Positions 17,751 to 29,240 are shown, counted from the first letter of the stretch. The stretch is 64,000 bases of DNA from Herbaspirillum robiniae (GCF_002213415.1 NZ_NJGU01000003.1:124001-188000); one strand, 5' to 3'. Made by a program: numbers and translations. Notes: generated by a model not told the origin, from the letters alone.

Positions 17751-18848
17751 ATGAGCATCGAAGTCAAACAGATCAACAAGCGCTTCGGCAGCTTCACCGC
17801 GCTGGACAACGTCTCGCTGGAGTTCCCGGCCGGCGAGCTGACCGCGCTCCTGGGGCCCTCGGGCTGCGGCAAGACCACGCTGTTGCGCATCATCGCCGGA
17901 CTGGAGTCGCCCGACTCCGGCCAGGTGCTGCTGGACGGCGAAGACGCGTCGGCGCGCCACGTGCGCGAGCGTCAGGTGGGGTTCGTGTTCCAGCATTACG
18001 CACTGTTCAAGCATATGACGGTGTTCGACAACATCGCCTTCGGCCTGCGCGTGAAGCCGCGCAGCCAGCGGCCGTCGGAAGCGGTGATCCGCGAGAAGGT
18101 CAAGAGCCTGCTGGAGCTGGTGCAGCTGGACTGGCTGGCCGACCGCTATCCGCCGCAACTCTCCGGCGGCCAGCGCCAGCGTATCGCCCTGGCGCGCGCG
18201 CTGGCGGTGGAGCCGCGCGTGCTGCTGCTGGACGAGCCGTTCGGCGCGCTCGACGCCAAGGTGCGCAAGGAACTGCGCCGCTGGTTGCGCCGCCTGCATG
18301 ACGAGCTGCACGTCACCAGCATCTTCGTCACGCACGACCAGGAAGAGGCGCTGGAAGTGGCCGACCAGGTGGTGCTGATGAACAAAGGTCATGTCGAGCA
18401 GATCGGCGCGCCGCAGGAGGTCTACAACCATCCCGCTTCGCCTTTCGTCTACGGCTTCCTCGGCAACGTCAACCTGTTCCACGGTCGCCTGCATGAAGGC
18501 GTGCTCGACGCCGGCGGCGCGCAGTTCGCCGCGCCCGGCCACGACGACGCGCAGGACGCGGCCGGCATCGGTTTCGTGCGTCCGCACGACCTCGACGTGG
18601 AGCGCTATTCGCCGGGAGCGGAGGGCATCGTGGTGCAGCTGCGCCGCTCGCACGCCATCGGGCCGCTGGCCCAGCTGGAGCTGGAGCGCGACGACAACGA
18701 ACAACTGATCGAGGCGGTGATCTCCAACGAGCGCTTCTCGCAACTGAACCTGAAGACCGGCGAAACCCTGGTGGTCAAGCCGCGCCGCCTGCAGGTGTTC
18801 GCCGACCAGGCGGGCCATGCCGGTCGCGAGGGAGGAGCCGCGCGATGA
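17751..18848 (+). CDS. cysA: Sulfate/thiosulfate ABC transporter ATP-binding protein CysA
   Basis: The 365-residue protein has an N-terminal ATPase (Walker [10 protein letters not shown], signature [15 protein letters not shown], Walker [13 protein letters not shown], switch [10 protein letters not shown]) and a C-terminal regulatory TOBE-like domain from about residue 240 ([13 protein letters not shown]). GGGAGC precedes the ATG. Its last codon overlaps the cysB start (ATGA), coupling the transporter to its regulator. Confidence 0.96.
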   Translation: MSIEVKQINKRFGSFTALDNVSLEFPAGELTALLGPSGCGKTTLLRIIAGLESPDSGQVLLDGEDASARHVRERQVGFVFQHYALFKHMTVFDNIAFGLRVKPRSQRPSEAVIREKVKSLLELVQLDWLADRYPPQLSGGQRQRIALARALAVEPRVLLLDEPFGALDAKVRKELRRWLRRLHDELHVTSIFVTHDQEEALEVADQVVLMNKGHVEQIGAPQEVYNHPASPFVYGFLGNVNLFHGRLHEGVLDAGGAQFAAPGHDDAQDAAGIGFVRPHDLDVERYSPGAEGIVVQLRRSHAIGPLAQLELERDDNEQLIEAVISNERFSQLNLKTGETLVVKPRRLQVFADQAGHAGREGGAAR

Positions 18849-19783
18849 ACTTCCAGCAACTGCGATCCATCCGCGAAGCCGCGCGCTGCGGCTTCAACCT
18901 GACCGAAGTGGCCAATGTGCTGTTCACCTCCCAGCCCGGCGTGTCGCGCCAGATCCGCGAGCTGGAGGAGGAGCTGGGCGTGGAGATATTCGAGCGCAAC
19001 GGCAAGCGGCTGACCGGCCTGACCGAGCCCGGCAAGGGCATCCTCGGCATCGTCGAACGCCTGCTGCTGGAGGCCGAGAACCTGCGCCGCGCCAGCAAGG
19101 AATATTCCGGCGAGCAAAGCGGCACGCTGTCGATTGCCACCACCCACACCCAGGCGCGCTATGTGCTGCCGCGCGTGGTGCAGGCGTTCCGCGACGCCTT
19201 CCCGCAGGTGCGCATCGCCCTGCAGCAGAGCGCGCCGGAACACATCGCCGAATGGGTGATTTCGGGCAAGGCCGACATAGGCATCGCCACCGAAGGCCTG
19301 TCGCAGTTCAAGGAGCTGGTGTCCTTCCCCTGTTATACCTGGAGCCACGTGCTGGTGGTGCCGCAAGGCCATCCGCTGCTGGGCCTGGAGCAGGTCAGCC
19401 TGGAAGACCTCGCGACCTGGCCGCTGATCACCTATGACGTCGGCTTCACCGGCCGCGGCCACATCGACGAAGCCTTCCGCCTGGCCGGCATCGAACCCGA
19501 CATCGTGCTCACCGCGATGGACTCCGACGTGATCCAGCAGTACGTGGCGCTGGGCATGGGCGTGGGGCTGGTGGCGTCGATGGCGGTGGAGCAGGGGCAG
19601 CACCAGGACCTGGTGGCGATCAGCGCGGCCCATCTCTTCAAGCCCAACATCGCCCGGCTGGCGGTGCGCCGCGGCGCCTACCTGCGCGGCTACGCCTACG
19701 ACTTCATCCTGCAGTTCGCACCGGACCTCAAGCGCGCCGACATCGTCAACGCCCTGAACGAAGCCAACGCGCAGCCGCAGTAA
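18845..19783 (+). CDS. cysB: LysR-type transcriptional regulator CysB
   Basis: The 312-residue protein begins [36 protein letters not shown], the CysB helix-turn-helix. The effector-binding domain contains [14 protein letters not shown], the Thr-rich pocket that binds N-acetylserine or sulfate in CysB/Cbl. It activates sulfur assimilation genes under sulfur limitation. The start overlaps the cysA stop, so it is made from the cysTWA transcript and could feed back positively. It converges with an acetyltransferase gene 6 nt away, with no terminator between. Confidence 0.95.
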   Translation: MNFQQLRSIREAARCGFNLTEVANVLFTSQPGVSRQIRELEEELGVEIFERNGKRLTGLTEPGKGILGIVERLLLEAENLRRASKEYSGEQSGTLSIATTHTQARYVLPRVVQAFRDAFPQVRIALQQSAPEHIAEWVISGKADIGIATEGLSQFKELVSFPCYTWSHVLVVPQGHPLLGLEQVSLEDLATWPLITYDVGFTGRGHIDEAFRLAGIEPDIVLTAMDSDVIQQYVALGMGVGLVASMAVEQGQHQDLVAISAAHLFKPNIARLAVRRGAYLRGYAYDFILQFAPDLKRADIVNALNEANAQPQ

Positions 19784-19789
19784 AGCGGC

Positions 19790-20260
19790 TCAGAGCGGTT
19801 TGCGGTAGACGATGAAGCCCGAGTCCATCGCCACGCTGTCGTAAAGGCGGCGCGCGGTGGCGTTGGTATGGTGGGTATGCCAGTAGACCCGCTCGGCGCC
19901 GTCGGCGGCGGCGCGACGGTACAGTTCCTCGATCAGGGCGCGCCCCACGCCCTTGCCGCGCGCGGCTTGGACGGTGTACAGGTCCTGCAGGTAGCAGGCC
20001 GGACCGATCAGGATGGTGTTGCGGTGATAGAGGTAGTGCGCGATGCCCAGCAGCCGGCCTTCGCTCTCGGCCACCAGCGCATGCACAGGTTCATCGGCGT
20101 CGTGGATGCGCGACCAGGTGGCATTGGTGATCTCCAGCGGCAGGGCGGTGGCGCCGGCGCGCCCGTAGAAGGCGTTGTAATCGTCCCAAAGCACCTTCCA
20201 TTGTGGGAAGTCTTCCCGCTTCGCCGTTCTGACGACGACCTCGTTGCCATGCGCGTTCAT
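19790..20260 (-). CDS. GNAT-family N-acetyltransferase
   Basis: The 156-residue protein has the GNAT core: VVRTAKREDFPQWKVLWDDY at the N-terminus, then LYTVQAARGKGVGRALIEEL with the acetyl-CoA pyrophosphate loop (R-G-K-G-V-G-R-A), and a C-terminal NATARRLYDSVA. The acceptor is unknown. The ATG at 20260 is preceded by AGGAGGAA, an excellent ribosome binding site, so longer upstream versions are rejected. Confidence 0.88.
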   Translation of the reverse strand: MNAHGNEVVVRTAKREDFPQWKVLWDDYNAFYGRAGATALPLEITNATWSRIHDADEPVHALVAESEGRLLGIAHYLYHRNTILIGPACYLQDLYTVQAARGKGVGRALIEELYRRAAADGAERVYWHTHHTNATARRLYDSVAMDSGFIVYRKPL

Positions 20261-20312
20261 GCGTTCCTCCTGTGGAGCGCACAGTATATACAGGCTGCCG
20301 CCGGCGATAAAA

Positions 20313-20344
20313 AAGCCCGGAGCGTCATCGACGCTGCCGGGCTT
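20313..20344 (-). terminator. Terminator of the small minus-strand gene at 20394
   Basis: AAGCCCGG and CCGGGCTT bracket a GCGTC/GACGC inner stem, with a one-base bulge. On the minus strand a run of six T follows. It separates the small gene from the acetyltransferase gene. Confidence 0.8.
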
Positions 20345-20393
20345 GTTCATTGTCCGGCGCAAGCCGGACGGAATTCTCTGTCTTCTCTTGCGC

Positions 20394-20591
20394 TCAGGCC
20401 TTGGTGGTGGTCTGGGTGCTGGTGCCGGTCGCGGCGCTGGTGGTCGCGGCGGCGGGCGTGGTGGCCTGCGGCTGCGCAGCCATGCCGGCATTCATCAGGT
20501 CGCTGAAATTCACGTTCGATTTCTTCGCCGGCGGCGCGTTGTGCGCATGCGCGGCTGCGTTGTGGCTGGAAGAGACGTTGTTGATCGCCAT
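20394..20591 (-). CDS. Small uncharacterised protein, Ala/Thr-rich tail
   Basis: I do not recognise this 65-residue protein. The ATG at 20591 is preceded at good distance by GAGG; an earlier in-frame ATG lies too close to that site. The N-terminal half is polar with several His and Asn (SSSHNAAAHAHNAPP), the middle has NFSDLMNAGM, and the C-terminal 25 residues are low-complexity Ala/Thr/Gln. There is no signal peptide or membrane segment. A dedicated terminator follows, which supports a real gene. Confidence 0.6.
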   Translation of the reverse strand: MAINNVSSSHNAAAHAHNAPPAKKSNVNFSDLMNAGMAAQPQATTPAAATTSAATGTSTQTTTKA

Positions 20592-20746
20592 GGTGTTCAT
20601 CCTCAAGAAAGCGTGTGCCACCGGGCAGCTGGGGCCCAGACTTGTGTTGCCGGGCCAGTATAGGGGGGCGTTACACCCTCACCGTGCTTTTTAACCGAAA
20701 CTTACAGGTCTTTACGCCGACTGGTGATCGATGACGCGCAGATGAC

Positions 20747-21592
20747 CTACCTGCGCAGGCGCGCCGCGCAGCTGTCGCGCAGCGCCGTATCTTCGGGCGC
20801 ATCGTCGTCGGCGGCGGGCGTCGCCGGTTCGGCCTTGTGGGCGCAGCTGCGGTAGCGCGCCACATAGCGCTCGAACTCGGCGCGCGCCTGCGGCTTGGGC
20901 AGCGTGGCCAGTTTGCGGATGAAGTCGCGACTGCCGATTTCGAAATGCTGGTAATCGATCGGTTGCTTCCAGTTGCCGCCCCAGATCAGGAAGCCGTGGT
21001 CGTAGAACACGCTGACTACATCCTCGGCCATGCCCGCCTTCACCGGCGCGCGCTGCAGATAGTCGGCCGTCGCCGCCGGCGGCAGCACTTCCTGGCGGGC
21101 GGTGCCGGCCTGGGTGACATACGGGTTTTGCAGGGGATTGATGTCGATCGCCGCGCCGTAGGCGTGCTTGGACCAGGAGCCGCCGCCGGTCATCGGCCGG
21201 CCGTTGAAGGCGGAGGTATTGTTGGCTGCCATCGACGCTGCGTCGTCGCCGTCGAAATGTTCCAGCGGCCTGGCGCCGGCGATCGGTACCGAGCGCAGCA
21301 GCAGTTCGCCGAACAGCGACTCCACCTGCGGCGCCACGGCGTCGAGCACCACCACCGAGCCGTTGCGGGTGACGCCGTCGAAATCGGTGTAGTCGAAGCT
21401 GACGCTGGCCAGGCGCGCGCAGGGCACGGGATTGGCGGGCGTGATCACATGGCGCTCCTTCATGTCGGCGCATTGGGCGGCCGAGACCGGGACGATGTCG
21501 GCATGGGCCGGCAGGCACCAGGCGAGAGCGGCCAGCATGGCCAGGAAGGGACCGGCGGCTTTGCCGGCGCAGCGGGCGGTGAAAGAGGTCAT
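20747..21592 (-). CDS. Secreted M15-family peptidase (D,D-/L,D-carboxypeptidase-like)
   Basis: The 281-residue protein has a signal peptide (hydrophobic core FLAMLAALAWCLPAHA, cleavage near residue 31) and the M15 metal site: SKHAYGAAIDIN (His and Asp ligands) and, near the C-terminal side, WGGNWKQPIDYQHFE with the third His. M15 enzymes trim peptidoglycan stem peptides in the periplasm. The ATG at 21592 gives the compact signal peptide; a start at 21643 would add 17 residues. The terminal 30 residues are acidic, Ala-rich and probably disordered. Confidence 0.82.
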   Translation of the reverse strand: MTSFTARCAGKAAGPFLAMLAALAWCLPAHADIVPVSAAQCADMKERHVITPANPVPCARLASVSFDYTDFDGVTRNGSVVVLDAVAPQVESLFGELLLRSVPIAGARPLEHFDGDDAASMAANNTSAFNGRPMTGGGSWSKHAYGAAIDINPLQNPYVTQAGTARQEVLPPAATADYLQRAPVKAGMAEDVVSVFYDHGFLIWGGNWKQPIDYQHFEIGSRDFIRKLATLPKPQARAEFERYVARYRSCAHKAEPATPAADDDAPEDTALRDSCAARLRR

Positions 21593-21791
21593 AGCCCGCG
21601 ATGATACGGCTTTTCCCGTGCAAAAGAGTTGCCAGCGAAGCAATGTTGCCGCGAATCGCTGACATGAATATGCGTCGTTTTCTGACAGTCCCGGCCAAGC
21701 GAAACGGGAATAATCTGGCTACAGAAGTAGTCGAACTTCGGCAACCCCATGAACTTCGGCAAATCCCATCAACAACTTTTGGAGGCAAAAC

Positions 21792-22064
21792 ATGCAGATT
21801 CGCCACACCCTCTTGGCTGCCGCCGTATTCACCGCCGTCCTCGCAGGCTGCAACAAGCGCGACGAAGCCCCGGCCGCACCGGCCGCCACTCCGCCGGCAG
21901 CATCGCCTGCCGCTCCGGCTGCAACGCCGCCGACTCCGGCCCCGGCCGATTCGGGCTCCACGGCCGCGCCGGCTGCACCTTCGGCAGCGCCGCCGGCCGA
22001 TTCGTCGACCCCGGCTACTCCGCCGGCATCCGGTGACACCGCCGGTGGCGAGAAGAAGCCTTAA
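21792..22064 (+). CDS. Small putative lipoprotein, Ala/Pro-rich
   Basis: The 90-residue product has a lipoprotein signal peptide with lipobox LAGC (Cys at residue 21), then about 65 residues made almost wholly of Ala, Pro, Ser and Thr, ending GGEKKP. GGAGG lies 7 nt before the ATG. The mature chain should be an unfolded linker tethered to a membrane. It may be a spacer to the wall or a remnant of a longer lipoprotein; function is unknown. Confidence 0.72.
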   Translation: MQIRHTLLAAAVFTAVLAGCNKRDEAPAAPAATPPAASPAAPAATPPTPAPADSGSTAAPAAPSAAPPADSSTPATPPASGDTAGGEKKP

Positions 22065-22157
22065 GCGGTCATCAGCACCAGCAAGCGTTACCGCACAGCT
22101 TTTCAAAAGAACGGCGAAAGCCGCACAGCAACACCGCAGTGGGAACAGCACTGCATG

Positions 22158-22188
22158 CGCCGCGACGGGAAACCGCCGCGGCGTTTTT
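22158..22188 (+). terminator. Terminator after the lipoprotein gene
   Basis: CGCCGCG (22158-22164) pairs with CGCGGCG (22177-22183), followed by five T, about 95 nt after the lipoprotein stop. Confidence 0.7.
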
Positions 22189-22280
22189 CATGGTTCGTCT
22201 GAACGAAGGGCAGAGAGATGTGACCGTATCGGCCAGATGCAGCGAGGCTGCAGCAAGGCGAAACGTCAGGCTGACGCGCC

Positions 22281-22306
22281 CGGAAAATCTTTCCGAACTT
22301 TTTTTT
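22281..22306 (+). terminator. Short-stem terminator
   Basis: CGGAAA (22281-22286) pairs with TTTCCG (22290-22295), followed by AAC and eight T. The stem is only 6 bp but the T-run is long. Confidence 0.55.
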
Positions 22307-22401
22307 GGAGGCCCGACTCCTACAGGTGGTTGAACTGTTCCTTCAACCTCCCTTGTGATAGGGAACTTGCCCGCGGTTTATTGGCTGCGGGCTTTTTTTT
22401 T
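22307..22401 (+). ncRNA. Candidate small RNA ending in an intrinsic terminator
   Basis: Four consecutive hairpins fill 95 nt: GGAG/CTCC (22307-22320), GGTTGAA/TTCAACC (22328-22334 with 22342-22348), CCCT/AGGG, and GCCCGC/GCGGGC (22369-22374 with 22387-22392) followed by nine T. Pyrimidine-rich CTCC and CCTCCC segments could pair with Shine-Dalgarno sequences. The neighbouring gene to the right is on the opposite strand, and two terminators already end the lipoprotein transcript, so this third one serves no known gene. No promoter was identified, and the 5' end is a guess. Confidence 0.35.
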
Positions 22402-22493
22402 ATGCGAACTACAGATCCACGCCCGTTTCCCTGAAGTCGCGCCAGATCGTCTCGGCGGCGGCGCGAGCGGCGCGGTTCTCATTTCCTGCTGCC

Positions 22494-23312
22494 TTATTTT
22501 CCGCCCGCGTTCTTCACCACCGCGATCATCGCTCCGAACGCCGGACCCATGTTGGCCTCCAGCGACGGATAGATGCGCGAGATGCTGCCGTCGAGATACA
22601 GGGCATCCGTGCATTTGAGTTCGTCGCGCAGGAAGCTGGCGAAGTCGTGGAAGCTGATCGGGTTGCGCGCGATGGCCAGCGTGACCATGCCGGCGCTATC
22701 CAGGCAGACGGCGTTGCGCACCACGGCGTTCATCGAATCCGGATCGAAGCGCGCATTGATCTTGCCGGCGACGATCATCAGCGGCCCGGACTGGGTGGCG
22801 TAGCGCGCGGTGGCGTCCCACAGCGTGCTTTGCGCGGCGTAGTCGGACGTCTCCACGATATAGGCCTGGCGCTCGCCCAGCACGAACACGCCGTTGGGCT
22901 GCATATAGAAGTTGCCGTAGGCGTTCTTGCGCGTGTTGAGCTTGCGCAGCACGCTGCCGCGTTCCACATAGAGCCCCAGCGGTTGCAACTGCTTGTCGTA
23001 GATGCCGGCGTTGGTGGCGCACAGCATCTCCTGGCCCTGGGCGCGCAGCATCGCATCCAGCCGCGCGAAGGTCGCCAGCGGCTGGCCGGCGGCGTCCTTC
23101 CAGTAAGTGCGGATGGTGTCGGTGCGCGGATCGGCGCGGCAGGCGCTGATCGATACCTGGCGGTATTGGTATTGCTTCAGTTCGGCCGCCTGTCCGGATT
23201 GCCATGGCTCGGCGGCGGCCAGCGCCAGGGCCGCGCACAGGACGCGGCGCATGCCATCGGGCGCGCGGAAAGCTGGGAAGAGGCGGCGGGGAAGGAAAGA
23301 CGAAAAGGGCAT
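22494..23312 (-). CDS. Phosphodiester glycosidase family (DUF2233/NAGPA-like) secreted protein
   Basis: The 272-residue protein has a basic N-terminus and a hydrophobic export segment (LCAALALAAAEPWQSGQAAE). The NAGPA-like domain then reads CATNAGIYDKQLQPLGLYVERG, GNFYMQPNGVFVL and TQSGPLMIVAGKIN, with LYLDGSISRIYPS near the end. Relatives remove sugar caps from phosphodiesters or act on wall and capsule glycans in the envelope. Several in-frame ATGs exist (23381, 23312, 23252). I chose 23312 because it allows a complete export signal with a short basic leader. Confidence 0.8.
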   Translation of the reverse strand: MPFSSFLPRRLFPAFRAPDGMRRVLCAALALAAAEPWQSGQAAELKQYQYRQVSISACRADPRTDTIRTYWKDAAGQPLATFARLDAMLRAQGQEMLCATNAGIYDKQLQPLGLYVERGSVLRKLNTRKNAYGNFYMQPNGVFVLGERQAYIVETSDYAAQSTLWDATARYATQSGPLMIVAGKINARFDPDSMNAVVRNAVCLDSAGMVTLAIARNPISFHDFASFLRDELKCTDALYLDGSISRIYPSLEANMGPAFGAMIAVVKNAGGK

Positions 23313-23751
23313 CGAAAGGATTTCTTGTTCTGCGGGAGCGTGCCGGATGGGCGAGGGTAGCGTCCGTCGGCGGTCATTCATTGTAAATGGGGGCGGGGGC
23401 GGCTTGCCACCGAAAACCGCCTGATTGGCGCAAAGCGGCATGCAGCGGGCGTTTGCGGGCGATGTGGAAAAATCGTCGTTTGTGCACTGCGAAGCGGCAT
23501 CAAATTTTCAAAACCAAAGAAAAACGGCACAAAATGTGTGGGAAATCGAATTTAACGGCGCGGAAATGACGGGGTATGCCGAATTCTCAAAAAAAAGTTG
23601 TCGTATATGACGGTGGTGTTACACTCTGCCCCCATGCGTCGGCCGGGCCCGAAATTAAACGGGGTCAGAGAACCGGCGCCCAATGTGCGCCGGGTCGTTT
23701 TCCCGCTTTCCCGGCGCTCCTTGAAACGAATACATCATGGAGGAAACGTCA
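23313..23751 (+). other. Region upstream of livK
   Basis: These 439 bases contain no supportable gene. From about 23470 to 23640 the sequence is A+T-rich with several A-tracts, and it includes the promoter at 23598-23625. The roughly 120-nt leader that would follow (23632-23751) is G+C-rich with GGCGCC..GGCGCC-like inverted sequence near 23676-23692 and could fold. Confidence 0.55.
23598..23625 (+). promoter_or_regulatory. Sigma-70 promoter of livK
   Basis: TTGTCG (23598-23603) and TACACT (23620-23625) are 16 nt apart, downstream of an eight-A tract that could act as an UP-like element. Confidence 0.6.
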
Positions 23752-24873
23752 ATGAAATCCGCAAACCGTCTGACCAAGATCGCTCTGGCCACCGCCGCAG
23801 TTGCCGCCTTCGCGGGCGCCGCACACGCCGAAACCGTCAAGATCGCGATCGCCGGCCCGATGACCGGCGCCGTCGCCCAGTATGGCGACATGGTCAAGGC
23901 CGGTGCACTGACCGCCGTGGAACAGATCAACGCCGCCGGCGGCGCCAATGGCAACAAGTTCGAAGTGGTCCTGATGGACGACGCCTGCGAACCGAAGCAA
24001 GCCGTGGCCGTGGCCAACAAGATCGTCAGCCAGGGCATCAAGTACGTGATCGGTCACGTGTGCTCGGGTTCCACCATCCCGGCCTCGGACATCTATGAGA
24101 ACGAAGGCGTGGTGATGATCACCCCGTCGGCCACCGCTCCCCAGCTGACCGAAGCCAAGCCGCACAAGTACATCTTCCGCACCATCGGCCGCGACGACCA
24201 GCAAGGTCCTGCCGCCGCCCGTTACGTGATCGAGAAGCTCAAGCCCAAGAAGGTCGCCGTGCTGCACGACAAGCAGTCCTACGGCCAGGGCGTGGCTTCC
24301 TCGGTGAAGTCGGCGCTGGACGCGGCCAAGGTGCCGGTCGTGCTGTTTGAAGGCATCAACGCCGGCGACAGCGACTACTCCGCCATCATCACCAAGCTGA
24401 AGTCGCAGGGCGTGGACTTCGTCTACTTCGGCGGCTACCACCCGGAAATGGGTCTGATCATGCGCCAGGCGCGCGAACAGGGCGTCAAGGCCGTGTTCAT
24501 GGGCCCTGAAGGCGTGGGCAACAAGGACATCACCGCCATCGCCGGTCCGGCTTCGGAAGGCATGCTGGTGACCCTGCCGGCCGACTTCGCCGCCGATCCG
24601 GCCAACGCCGCGCTGGTGAAGGCCTTCCAGGCACAGAAGCGCGACCCGAACGGTCCGTTCCAGATGCCGGCCTACTCGGGCGTGAAGATCATCGCCGACG
24701 CCATCGCCGGTTCCAAGTCGACCGACCCGACCAAGGTGGCTGCCTATATCCATGCCAACAGCTTCAAGACGCCGATCGGCAACGTCGAGTACGACAAGAA
24801 GGGCGACCTGAAGTCGTTCAACTTCGTCGTCTACACCTGGCACAAGGACGCTACCAAGACCGAGGCCAAGTAA
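23752..24873 (+). CDS. livK: Branched-chain amino acid ABC transporter substrate-binding protein
   Basis: The 373-residue periplasmic protein has a signal peptide (cleavage near residue 26, AHA-E) and the Leu/Ile/Val-binding fold: VKIAIAGPMTGAVAQYGDM, AVEQINAAGG, HVCSGSTIPASDIYENEG and the C-terminal NVEYDKKGDLKSFNF. GGAGG lies 8 nt before the ATG at 23752. It precedes livHMGF in the same orientation. An intercistronic hairpin at 24923-24956 may let it be made in excess over the membrane components. Confidence 0.95.
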   Translation: MKSANRLTKIALATAAVAAFAGAAHAETVKIAIAGPMTGAVAQYGDMVKAGALTAVEQINAAGGANGNKFEVVLMDDACEPKQAVAVANKIVSQGIKYVIGHVCSGSTIPASDIYENEGVVMITPSATAPQLTEAKPHKYIFRTIGRDDQQGPAAARYVIEKLKPKKVAVLHDKQSYGQGVASSVKSALDAAKVPVVLFEGINAGDSDYSAIITKLKSQGVDFVYFGGYHPEMGLIMRQAREQGVKAVFMGPEGVGNKDITAIAGPASEGMLVTLPADFAADPANAALVKAFQAQKRDPNGPFQMPAYSGVKIIADAIAGSKSTDPTKVAAYIHANSFKTPIGNVEYDKKGDLKSFNFVVYTWHKDATKTEAK

Positions 24874-24922
24874 GTCGTGCCAGTCTCGCTGGCGTGATTG
24901 TCCTGACCTGACGTCAACCCGC

Positions 24923-24956
24923 GAAATGCCCCATTGCAGTATGAATGGGGCATTTC
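24923..24956 (+). promoter_or_regulatory. Perfect intercistronic hairpin between livK and livH
   Basis: GAAATGCCCCATT (24923-24935) pairs over all 13 bases with AATGGGGCATTTC (24944-24956) around an 8-nt loop. No T-run follows, so it is more likely an mRNA-stabilising 3' end for livK, or a partial attenuator, than a full terminator. It ends 18 nt before the livH start. Confidence 0.7.
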
Positions 24957-24974
24957 CACATTCAGTCCCTTCCT

Positions 24975-25901
<927 letters not shown>

Positions 25902-25948
25902 CCTCGCGCGACGGGCCGACGGGACAACGATATATTCAAGGAGGCGTG

Positions 25949-27171
25949 ATGCCTGTGACTTTCAAAAACGCCGTGGCGGCGGCATTGGTGACCGCCATAC
26001 TGACCATCCCGCTGTTGGGCATGCAGCTGCAGCTCGAAGGCTACCGGGTGGTTCTCAATACGCACTGGACGCCGGTGCTGGTGGCGATGGCCGCCGTGTT
26101 CCTGTTCCAGCTGGCCAAGCCGGCGCTGTCGCGCACGGCGGTGGGCATCAAGCTGCCGGCCATGCCGCGCATGCAGCCGGGCCAGCAGCGCGTGGCCGTG
26201 CTGCTGTTGCTGGTGGTGGCGCTGGTGTGGCCGTTCTTCGGCTCGCGCGGCTACGTCGACGTGATGACGCTGGCGCTGATCTACGTGGTGCTGGGCCTGG
26301 GCCTGAACATCGTGGTCGGTTTCGCCGGCCTGCTTGACCTGGGCTATGTCGGCTTCTACGCGGTGGGCGCCTATACCTATGCGCTGCTGAACCAGTACTT
26401 CGGCCTGAGCTTCTGGGAATGCGTGCCGCTGGCGGCCGCCGCCTCGGCGCTGTTCGGCTTCCTGCTGGGCTTCCCGGTGCTGCGCTTGCGCGGCGACTAT
26501 CTGGCCATCGTGACGCTGGGCTTCGGCGAAATCATCCGCCTGCTGCTGAACAACATGACCAGCTTGACCGGCGGCCCCGACGGCGTCTCCGGCATCCCCA
26601 AGCCGACCGTGTTCGGCGTGGTGATGGCGCGCAATCCGCTGACCGAGGGCGGCACCACCTTCCACCAGCTGCTGGGCCTGGAATATCAGGGCGGGCACAT
26701 GGTGATCTTCCTGTACTTCCTGGCCCTGCTGATGGTGCTGTTTACCTACTTCGTCACCAGCCGCCTGCTGCGCATGCCCATGGGCCGCGCCTGGGAAGCG
26801 CTGCGCGAGGACGAGATCGCCTGCCGCTCGCTGGGCATCAACCCGACCAAGGTCAAGCTGTCCGCCTTCACGTTGGGCGCGGCCTTCGCCGGCCTGGCCG
26901 GTTCCTTCTTCGCCGCCCGCCAGGGCCTGGTGACGCCGGAGTCGTTCACCTTCATCGAGTCGGCGCTGATCCTGGCCATCGTGGTGCTGGGCGGCATGGG
27001 TTCGCAGCTGGGCGTGATCCTGGCCGCCATCCTGCTGACCGTGCTGCCCGAGGTGGCGCGCAGCTTCGCCGAGTACCGCATGCTGGTCTTCGGCCTGGTG
27101 ATGGTGCTGATGATGATGTGGCGTCCGCAAGGACTGCTGCCGGCCACTCGTCCGCACGTGGAGTTACCGCA

Positions 27172-27175
<4 letters not shown>
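25949..27175 (+). CDS. livM: Branched-chain amino acid ABC transporter permease LivM
   Basis: The 408-residue permease contains [26 protein letters not shown] and [23 protein letters not shown], both LivM signatures, with LivM-type helices N-terminal to them. AAGGAGG precedes GTG (25946) and ATG (25949); I chose ATG. Its TGA overlaps the livG start. Confidence 0.94.
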
Positions 27176-28676
<1,501 letters not shown>

Positions 28677-28718
28677 GTTGCAGGGCAGGGAACAGGCAGG
28701 GAAATCCTGCCGGCAAGG

Positions 28719-28748
28719 AAAAAAGCGCATCTTCGATGCGCTTTTTTT
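28719..28748. terminator. Strong bidirectional terminator after livF
   Basis: AAAAAAGCGCATC and GATGCGCTTTTTT form the stem around TTC, with eight T on the plus strand and an A-run giving T on the minus strand. It serves livF and the convergent hypothetical gene. Confidence 0.9.
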
Positions 28749-28799
28749 TGGGCGTTGGCGACATGCGCGGGCGTATGGCGGCCAGGACTGTTTGGCCGC

Positions 28800-29240
28800 T
28801 TAGCTGCTTGGAGGGCTTTTGCCGGTGCCGTCGTAGAGTCCCGGCGCTGCGGCCGCGGGGGAGGGCGTGTAGCGGGTCTCGGCCAGGTCGTCGCGCGCCG
28901 GACGCGCCGCACCTGCGCCGGCGGCGGATGTCGCCGGGAGCGTGGGCGTGGTCGGGGTCGTGGGCGTCGTGGGAGTGACGGCCGGCTTTTGCCTGATGGC
29001 CGCGACCCATTGCAGAAGCGAAGAGAATTGCGACCTGGCCGGCTGGGTGCCCTGGACGCGGATGCGCTCGAAGGTGTCGATGCGCTGCAGATGCAGCTTG
29101 AACTCACTGCTGCCCTTGGGAATCTTGTCGGCCTGGAATACGGGTGTGCGCGCCTCTTGTTGGGCCGGGTTCTTGACGGCCTTGGGCCCCCTGCGTGGGG
29201 CCGAGCCGGAGGGCGCGCGCGTGGGCAGATTCATATACAT
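28800..29240 (-). CDS. Uncharacterised protein with Pro/Thr repeat
   Basis: I do not recognise this 146-residue protein. GAGGAG lies 6 nt before the ATG at 29240, which supports translation. The N-terminal 85 residues are basic and probably folded (FKLHLQRIDTFERIRVQG, then SQFSSLLQWVAAIRQK). A PTTPTTPTTPT repeat (about 89-100) leads into an Ala/Pro-rich tail. There is no signal peptide or membrane segment. The repeat suggests a flexible linker between a small N-terminal domain and a disordered end. Confidence 0.6.
   Translation of the reverse strand: MYMNLPTRAPSGSAPRRGPKAVKNPAQQEARTPVFQADKIPKGSSEFKLHLQRIDTFERIRVQGTQPARSQFSSLLQWVAAIRQKPAVTPTTPTTPTTPTLPATSAAGAGAARPARDDLAETRYTPSPAAAAPGLYDGTGKSPPSS

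Larger units (their letters stand above)
22189..22493 (+). other. Non-coding stretch with two further terminator-like hairpins
   Basis: These 305 bases hold no supportable gene. They contain a short-stem terminator at 22281-22306 and a chain of hairpins ending in a T9 terminator at 22401, listed separately as a small-RNA candidate. Confidence 0.6.
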
